A model generated the notes under the pieces. The model saw nothing but the letters and a program-made list of their open reading frames with translations. It was not told where the DNA came from and made no database searches. From contig WREG01000012.1 of the NCBI GenBank assembly GCA_009779455.1, positions 1 through 18,733 of the forward strand: 18,733 nucleotides of DNA, written 5' to 3'. Positions 14,233 through 18,733 of this stretch are shown here, one piece after another. Position numbers and translations under genes: made by a program. Positions within the stretch are counted from its first letter, which is position 1, and every line of letters starts with the position of its first letter. Source of the DNA: Oscillospiraceae bacterium (lineage in GTDB: Bacteria > Bacillota > Clostridia > Oscillospirales > Acutalibacteraceae).

Positions 14233-14260
14233 TTGACATTTACAATATATAGTGTATAAT
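14233..14260 (+). promoter_or_regulatory. nrdD promoter with consensus elements
   Basis: A perfect TTGACA (14233-14238), a 16-base spacer and a perfect TATAAT (14255-14260). The predicted start is near 14267, giving a leader of about 129 bases. The spacer is occupied by NrdR box 2. Confidence 0.75.
14240..14255 (+). promoter_or_regulatory. NrdR box 2 within the nrdD promoter
   Basis: TTACAATATATAGTGT matches the recalled NrdR palindrome at 14 of 16 positions and fills the spacer between -35 and -10. Tandem boxes at roughly three helical turns are the hallmark of NrdR, the ATP/dATP-sensing repressor of ribonucleotide reductase genes. Confidence 0.65.
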
Positions 14261-14276
14261 GGCTTATGCGTGACAA

Positions 14277-14371
14277 ATGAACTTTCCCCGCAGCAAGACT
14301 GCGGGGTATCAAAAGGTTTTTGATATTATAATACCCGTCCCAAGGGACGCGGTATTATACCGAAAGTTCAT
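14277..14371 (+). ncRNA. Candidate structured leader: compact four-way cloverleaf
   Basis: P1 is a perfect 10-bp closing stem ATGAACTTTC/GAAAGTTCAT (14277-14286 with 14362-14371). It encloses three hairpins with 0-2 base linkers. P2 is 7 bp with a CAAGA loop (14287-14305). P3 is 7-8 bp (14307-14325). P4 is 9 bp, a bulged C at 14350, then 5 bp with a CAAG tetraloop (14327-14359). The fold lies 10 bases after the predicted transcript start and 9 bases before the nrdD Shine-Dalgarno AAAGGA. It has no U-tract. Pairing was done by eye, and no family consensus was recognised. Confidence 0.6.
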
Positions 14372-14395
14372 AATAAACCGAAAGGACGAATAATA

Positions 14396-16792
14396 ATGTA
14401 TCAGGTCGTAAAAAGAGACGGGAACGTCGTTGATTTTAATATTTCAAAGATAAGCGCGGCTATAACCAAAGCTTTTAATGCCCAAAAGAAACAGTTCAAC
14501 CCGGACATTATCGATCTGCTGGCTCTTAAGGTGACGGCAAATTATGAAAAAAAGATTGTTAACGACAGCGTTACCGTTGAAGACATCCAGGACAGCGTGG
14601 AAGAGGTCCTGATAGAAGCGGGCTACGCCGACGTGGCGAAAAGCTACATCCTCTACCGCAAGCAGCGCGAAAAAATACGGAATATTAAATCCAACGTCCT
14701 GAATTTCAAGGATGTTGTGGATAATTATGTGAAACTGACCGATTGGCGGGTTAAAGAAAACTCCACCGTCACTTTTTCAGTCGGAGGGCTCATCCTTTCA
14801 AATTCCGGCGCCATAACCTCCAATTATTGGCTTTCGGAGATATACGACGACGAGATAGCGCAGGCGCACAGGAACGCGGATATGCACATCCACGACCTTT
14901 CGATGCTGACCGGCTATTGCGCGGGCTGGTCCCTTAAACAGCTTATCGAACTGGGCCTCGGCGGAATCCCCGGCAAGATAGCCTCCGCGCCCGCCTCGCA
15001 CCTTTCCACCCTCTGCAACCAGATGGTCAACTTCCTGGGCATAATGCAGAACGAATGGGCGGGGGCGCAGGCGTTTTCGTCCTTCGACACATACCTCGCG
15101 CCCTTTGTAAAGGCGGACAGCCTTTCATACAGGGAAGTGAAGCAATGCGTGCAGTCCTTTATTTACGGCGTCAACACCCCCAGCCGCTGGGGAACCCAGT
15201 CGCCCTTTACGAACATCACCCTCGACTGGACAGTGCCGCCGGATATGGCGGAGCAAAACTGCATTGTGGGCGGGAAAGAACAGGATTTTCAATACAAAGA
15301 CTGTAAAACAGAAATGGACATGATAAACAAGGCGTTTATCGAAATAATGACCGAGGGCGACGCCAACGGCAGGGGCTTCCAGTACCCCATCCCCACTTAT
15401 TCCATAACGAAGGATTTCGACTGGTCCGACACGGAAAACAACAGGCTTTTATTTGAAATGACCTCAAAATACGGCACGCCTTATTTCTCAAACTATATCA
15501 ACAGCGATATGGAGCCGAGCGACGTGCGCTCCATGTGCTGCAGGCTCCGCCTTGATTTGCGCGAGCTGCGCAAAAAATCCGGCGGCTTCTTCGGCAGCGG
15601 CGAAAGCACCGGCTCTGTGGGCGTCGTCACTATAAATATGCCGAGGCTAGCCTATTTGTCGGAAAACGAAGATGATTTTTATGAGAAGCTCTACCATATG
15701 ATGGACGTTGCCGCCCGCTCAATTAAAGTGAAGCGCGGCATGATAACGAAATTCCTTGAGGAAGGGCTTTACCCCTATACGAAACGGTATCTCGGCACCT
15801 TTGAGAACCATTTTTCCACAATAGGCCTGCTGGGGATGAACGAGGCCTGCCTCAACGCGAAATGGATACAAAAGGATATTACGGATGAAAAGGCGCAGAG
15901 CTTTACAAAAGACGTGTTGAACCGCATGAGGGAACGGCTTTCGGATTATCAGGAGAAATACGGCGACCTTTACAACCTTGAAGCCTCCCCCGCGGAATCC
16001 TCCGCCTACCGTTTCGCGAAAAACGACGCTGAAAGGTATCCCGATATAATAACGGCGGCGCAATGCACCGACGACGCGCCCTATTACACCAACAGCTCCC
16101 ATCTTCCCGTAGGATATACCGAAGACATATTCTCGGCCCTTGACATTCAGGACGAGCTTCAGACATTATACACGTCCGGCACGGTGTTCCACGCCTTTTT
16201 GGGCGAAAAGCTGCCCGAATGGCAGGCGGCGGCGGCTCTTGTGCGGAAAATCGCGGAAAATTACAAGCTTCCCTATTATACGCTTTCGCCCACCTACTCC
16301 ATATGCAAAAACCACGGATATATCAACGGCGAACACTCTAAATGCCCCGAATGCGGCAATGTTACCGAGGTTTACAGCCGCATAACCGGCTATTACCGTC
16401 CCGTGCAGAACTGGAACGACGGCAAAACGCAGGAATTCAAGGACAGAAAGCTGTATGACCCCGAAAATTCCGTCATCAATAAACACAAGCCGATATTAAA
16501 TACAAACGAAAAACCCGAAAATCCCGAATCCTGCGTCCTGCATCCCGAACCCTTTTTGCTTTTTACAACCAAGACCTGCCCCAACTGCAAAACAGCCGCA
16601 AAACTCCTTGAGTCAAACAATATTGATTATACCCTTGTCGGTGCGGAGGAAAACCCCGGGCTTGCGCGGAGATACGGGATAAGCCAGGCCCCGGCGCTGG
16701 CGGCGGAAATCGACGGGGAAAGCATAATTTTCTCGGGACTGACAAATATAAAAAAGGTGATAAACAACCAATTGTCAGCAGTCAAAAATTAA
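14396..16792 (+). CDS. nrdD: Class III ribonucleotide reductase NrdD with C-terminal redoxin domain
   Basis: This 798-aa oxygen-sensitive reductase makes dNTPs from NTPs with a glycyl radical. An ATP-cone allosteric domain occupies about 1-95. The catalytic barrel carries Cys175 in GYCAGWSL, NTPSRWGTQSPFTNITLD (260-277) and the SMCCRLRLD finger-loop segment with Cys381/Cys382. The metal site uses C637, H640, C650 and C653, and the radical Gly665 lies in RITGYYRPV. After a linker (about 690-718) comes a redoxin-like domain (719-798) with C728-P-N-C731 and a cis-Pro-type QAPAL (764-768). This suggests a built-in dithiol reductant, and trxB follows 37 bases downstream. AAAGGA 9 bases before the ATG fixes the start. 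NrdR boxes and a structured leader precede it. The NrdD identity is firm. Thioredoxin-type reduction is inference. Confidence 0.93.
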   Translation: MYQVVKRDGNVVDFNISKISAAITKAFNAQKKQFNPDIIDLLALKVTANYEKKIVNDSVTVEDIQDSVEEVLIEAGYADVAKSYILYRKQREKIRNIKSNVLNFKDVVDNYVKLTDWRVKENSTVTFSVGGLILSNSGAITSNYWLSEIYDDEIAQAHRNADMHIHDLSMLTGYCAGWSLKQLIELGLGGIPGKIASAPASHLSTLCNQMVNFLGIMQNEWAGAQAFSSFDTYLAPFVKADSLSYREVKQCVQSFIYGVNTPSRWGTQSPFTNITLDWTVPPDMAEQNCIVGGKEQDFQYKDCKTEMDMINKAFIEIMTEGDANGRGFQYPIPTYSITKDFDWSDTENNRLLFEMTSKYGTPYFSNYINSDMEPSDVRSMCCRLRLDLRELRKKSGGFFGSGESTGSVGVVTINMPRLAYLSENEDDFYEKLYHMMDVAARSIKVKRGMITKFLEEGLYPYTKRYLGTFENHFSTIGLLGMNEACLNAKWIQKDITDEKAQSFTKDVLNRMRERLSDYQEKYGDLYNLEASPAESSAYRFAKNDAERYPDIITAAQCTDDAPYYTNSSHLPVGYTEDIFSALDIQDELQTLYTSGTVFHAFLGEKLPEWQAAAALVRKIAENYKLPYYTLSPTYSICKNHGYINGEHSKCPECGNVTEVYSRITGYYRPVQNWNDGKTQEFKDRKLYDPENSVINKHKPILNTNEKPENPESCVLHPEPFLLFTTKTCPNCKTAAKLLESNNIDYTLVGAEENPGLARRYGISQAPALAAEIDGESIIFSGLTNIKKVINNQLSAVKN
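16514..16552. repeat. Degenerate repeat in the NrdD linker
   Basis: Units such as CCCGAAAATCCCGAATCC and TGCGTCC, TGCATCC encode part of the linker (about residues 707-719) between the glycyl-radical region and the redoxin domain. The style matches the degenerate intergenic repeats elsewhere in the window. Confidence 0.4.
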
Positions 16793-16795
16793 AAT

Positions 16796-16825
16796 CTTGT
16801 AACTTTATAACTTGTAACTTTATAA
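16796..16825. repeat. Two tandem copies of a 15-bp unit before trxB
   Basis: CTTGTAACTTTATAA occurs twice head to tail (16796-16810 and 16811-16825). The repeat also creates TTGTAA (16797-16802) and TATAAA (16821-16826) with an 18-base spacer, so it could act as a promoter. The -10 is then only 3 bases from the trxB ATG. Confidence 0.75.
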
Positions 16826-16829
16826 ACTT

Positions 16830-17723
16830 ATGATTAATTTTTATGATACAATTATAATAGGCGCCGGAACCGCCGGCCTTACCGCCGCCGTTTACACGGC
16901 GCGGATGGGAAAAACCGCCCTTGTTTTGGAATCCTCCGGGATCGGCGGGCAGATAAGCTCATCGCCCCTTGTCGAGAATTACCCCGGCTTTGAAAGCATA
17001 AGCGGGGCGGAATTCTCGGGCAGGCTTTATGAACAGGCGCTTGCCCTCGGCGTCACGGTTGAGCTTGAGGACGCCAATAAAATAGAAATAACCGAAACCC
17101 GCAATGTTTATTCCGAAAACGGGGAAATAAAACGCTCCTGCAATAAAATCATCATAGCGGCGGGGCAGCGGCCGCGCAAGCTGGGGCTTCAGGACGAAGA
17201 AAAATTCGAAGGGAACGGCATCAGCTACTGCGCGGTGTGCGACGGGCCTTTCTACAAAAATAAAACCGTTGCCGTGGTCGGCGGCGGGAATTCGGCGCTG
17301 CAGAGCGCGAAAATGCTTTCGGATATCTGCGGGAAAGTTTATTTGGTACACAGAAAGGATTATTTCAAAGGCGAGCAAATACTTGCAGACGAACTTAAAA
17401 CAGTTAAAAACGTCGAATTCATTTTAAACAGCCGCATTGAAAAATATACAGGCGCGGACAAGCTGTCCGGGGTCGCATTGATAAATAAAAACAACAAAAA
17501 ATCCTTTTTGCCCGCAGACGGGCTTTTTGTGACGATCGGGCATATCCCAAACACGGAGATTTTCAAAGGTGTTATAAACCTTGACGGGAACGGTTATATC
17601 ATCGCCTCGGAGGACTGCAAAACCAATATCGAAGGCGTATACGCGGCGGGCGACTGCCGCACGAAAAATGTGCGCCAGCTAACCACGGCGGCAGCGGACG
17701 GGACGGTCTGCGCGTTATCATAA
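16830..17723 (+). CDS. trxB: Thioredoxin reductase
   Basis: This 297-aa low-molecular-weight flavoprotein disulfide reductase transfers electrons from NAD(P)H via FAD to a redoxin. Visible features are the FAD loop GAGTAG (11-16), the redox pair C134-A-V-C137, the nucleotide-binding GGGNSA (151-156) and the C-terminal FAD motif GDC (274-276). The phosphate-binding segment reads HRKDYFK (174-180), where NADPH enzymes usually have HRR-x3-R, so two Arg are replaced by Lys and cofactor choice is uncertain. The protein ends at TAAADGTVCALS, several residues shorter than typical homologues. No Shine-Dalgarno precedes the ATG. Position after nrdD points to the fused redoxin as a partner, although a general thioredoxin role is equally possible. 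Confidence 0.9.
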   Translation: MINFYDTIIIGAGTAGLTAAVYTARMGKTALVLESSGIGGQISSSPLVENYPGFESISGAEFSGRLYEQALALGVTVELEDANKIEITETRNVYSENGEIKRSCNKIIIAAGQRPRKLGLQDEEKFEGNGISYCAVCDGPFYKNKTVAVVGGGNSALQSAKMLSDICGKVYLVHRKDYFKGEQILADELKTVKNVEFILNSRIEKYTGADKLSGVALINKNNKKSFLPADGLFVTIGHIPNTEIFKGVINLDGNGYIIASEDCKTNIEGVYAAGDCRTKNVRQLTTAAADGTVCALS

Positions 17724-17740
17724 TGCAAAATCCGGAACTA

Positions 17741-17771
17741 ATGCCGAATTCACTATTCATTATTCACTAAT
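17741..17771. repeat. TTCACTATTCATTA repeat between convergent genes
   Basis: Degenerate units ATTCACTATTCATTATTCACTAAT fill most of the 29-base gap between the trxB and pyridoxamine kinase stops and run into the latter, encoding its last residues (LVNNE) and TAG stop. Confidence 0.5.
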
Positions 17772-18604
17772 TTAATATAATCTCCAAGCCCCTTCTCAAA
17801 ATTCACGCCGAAACGGGTATCCGTCCCGGCTTTTTTTGTGCGGGCGATGCTTTTTTGCGTAAAATTTACAGCTATATCCGCCGCTTTTTCCAAGGTTTTC
17901 CCGTTCATCAGCGCACCCGTCAAAGCGCTGCCGAAAACATCGCCCGTACCGTGGTAAAACCCGTCGATTTTTTCCGCCATCGCATAATATATTCCGCCCG
18001 AAACGCTGTCATAACAGGCCGCGCCCAGTTTTTCGCCGTCAAAGTACACGCCCGTTAAAACTACTTTGCCCGCGCCCAGGGACGCAAGGTTTTTCAGCAT
18101 TTTTTCCGTATATTCTTTCGTATAAGGGCCTTCATGATACTCTTCATCCAATAAAAAGGCGGCTTCCGTAAAATTGGGGACGATAATGTCGGCTTTTTCG
18201 CAAAGACGGCGCATTTCAGCCGCGAAGGAACGGTCAAACACCGAGTACATAACGCCGTTGTCAGCCATAACGGGATCGACAACGGCAATATTGCCGACCG
18301 TTTTGAAAAGCCCGAAAAATTCAAGGACAAGCCCCACCTGTTCGGAGGAACCCAAAAACCCGGTATAAATCGCGTCAAATTTCAAGCCGAGAGATTTCCA
18401 GTGGCGCATAAAAGGCCCGATATCTTCGGTAAGGTCGCGGTATGTGTAACCCTCGAGCCCGCCCGTATGCGTGGACAGCGCCGCAGTAGGCAATATGGCG
18501 GTTTCAACCCCCGCCGCCGATATTATAGGCAAGGCGACCGTGAGGGAACACCTGCCGAAACCCGATATGTCATGTATCGCCGCAACCCTTTTTTGTGGTT
18601 CCAT
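17753..18604 (-). CDS. pdxY: Pyridoxamine kinase (PdxY/PfkB-like)
   Basis: This 283-aa ribokinase-fold kinase of the vitamin B6 salvage pathway phosphorylates pyridoxal or pyridoxamine. It has the N-terminal AAIHDISGFGRCSLTVALPI (8-27) with the pattern seen in Bacillota pyridoxamine kinases, TGFLGS (81-86), VDPVMADNG (109-117), VPNFTEA (142-148) and the anion-hole motif HGTGD (218-222) with catalytic Asp222. The length is normal. The ATG follows AAGGGA at about 9 bases. The last five codons lie in an intergenic repeat. The gene stands alone, convergent with trxB, and its promoter must lie inside or beyond the tandem hairpin array that precedes it. The symbol follows usual annotation. Specificity among B6 vitamers cannot be read. 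Confidence 0.87.
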   Translation of the reverse strand: MEPQKRVAAIHDISGFGRCSLTVALPIISAAGVETAILPTAALSTHTGGLEGYTYRDLTEDIGPFMRHWKSLGLKFDAIYTGFLGSSEQVGLVLEFFGLFKTVGNIAVVDPVMADNGVMYSVFDRSFAAEMRRLCEKADIIVPNFTEAAFLLDEEYHEGPYTKEYTEKMLKNLASLGAGKVVLTGVYFDGEKLGAACYDSVSGGIYYAMAEKIDGFYHGTGDVFGSALTGALMNGKTLEKAADIAVNFTQKSIARTKKAGTDTRFGVNFEKGLGDYIKLVNNE

Positions 18605-18624
18605 ATTTAATTCCCTTCAATAAA

Positions 18625-18733
18625 AACCCTCCCCGAAGGGAGGAACCTCCCCGAAGGGAGGAACCTCCCCGAAGGGAGGAACCTCCCCGAAGGGAGGAAC
18701 CTCCCCGAAGGGAGGAACCTCCCCGAAGGGAGG
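18625..18733. repeat. 18-bp tandem array of UUCG hairpins
   Basis: Six consecutive copies of GAACCTCCCCGAAGGGAG occur, the one nearest pdxY (18625-18642) differing at two bases, and the array continues past the window end. Read on the minus strand, the direction of pdxY transcription, each unit contains CCTCCC-TTCG-GGGAGG, a 6-bp stem capped by the very stable cUUCGg tetraloop. Successive hairpins are separated by only two bases. There are no spacers, so it is not a CRISPR array. Confidence 0.9.

Noticed and set aside
14277..14371. Cloverleaf interpreted as a tRNA or tRNA-like gene
   Set aside because: Arm lengths are wrong (10-bp closing stem, 7-bp arms, 14-bp last arm), and there is no T-loop consensus, anticodon loop of seven or CCA end.
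14277..14371. Cloverleaf as a known SAM, cobalamin or purine riboswitch
   Set aside because: None of the conserved core words of these families was seen. The junction is almost linker-free, unlike them.
18625..18733. CRISPR array at the right edge
   Set aside because: Units are contiguous 18-bp repeats with no spacers.

Overview
The window looks like a chromosomal segment of an anaerobic Bacillota (Clostridia-like) bacterium. The evidence is AT-rich intergenic DNA with sigma-A-type promoters (TTGACA-N17-TATAAT), purine-rich Shine-Dalgarno sites, an rplM-rpsI operon with a leader resembling the Bacillota L13 leader, a class III (oxygen-sensitive) ribonucleotide reductase, and a Firmicutes-type pyridoxamine kinase. 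No tRNA, rRNA, transposase or CRISPR array is visible. The species cannot be named from the sequence alone.

Layout, left to right. 1-437: the start of an unidentified minus-strand gene, then a 70-codon minus-strand gene with its own strong promoter and a terminator. 438-942: a 505-base gene-free stretch with divergent promoters and a long, hairpin-rich leader for an acyl-CoA-synthetase-like AMP ligase (943-2580, +). 2628-5360: a compact minus-strand operon with two zinc-ribbon membrane proteins, a YhcG/DUF1016-type PDDEXK nuclease and Maf, the last three genes separated by 0-2 bases. 5539-9973: a minus-strand carbohydrate block with a GH4 enzyme, a transglutaminase-like secreted protein and a GH51 alpha-L-arabinofuranosidase, each with a recognisable promoter. 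10243-11093: rplM-rpsI (+), closed by a very stable hairpin. 11346-13331: a catalase (-) with an unusual N-terminal extension of about 200 residues. 13450-17723: a ribonucleotide-reduction block (+) with an NrdG-type radical SAM activase, class III NrdD carrying a C-terminal CPNC redoxin domain, and TrxB. 17753-18604: pyridoxamine kinase (-), preceded by an 18-bp tandem array that runs off the window end.

The nrd/trx block is the most interesting part. NrdD fused to a redoxin and followed by a thioredoxin reductase suggests a class III reductase that takes electrons from NAD(P)H through TrxB, where the classical enzyme uses formate. Its promoter carries two NrdR-box-like palindromes, and the mRNA leader folds on paper into a compact four-way cloverleaf (14277-14371) that matches no riboswitch I recognise.

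Two genes (13450 and 8414) have a TATAAT exactly 6 nt before the ATG and no Shine-Dalgarno, so they may be leaderless. Short degenerate repeats fill the intergenic gaps, overlap several stop codons and appear inside the inter-domain linkers of catalase and NrdD.
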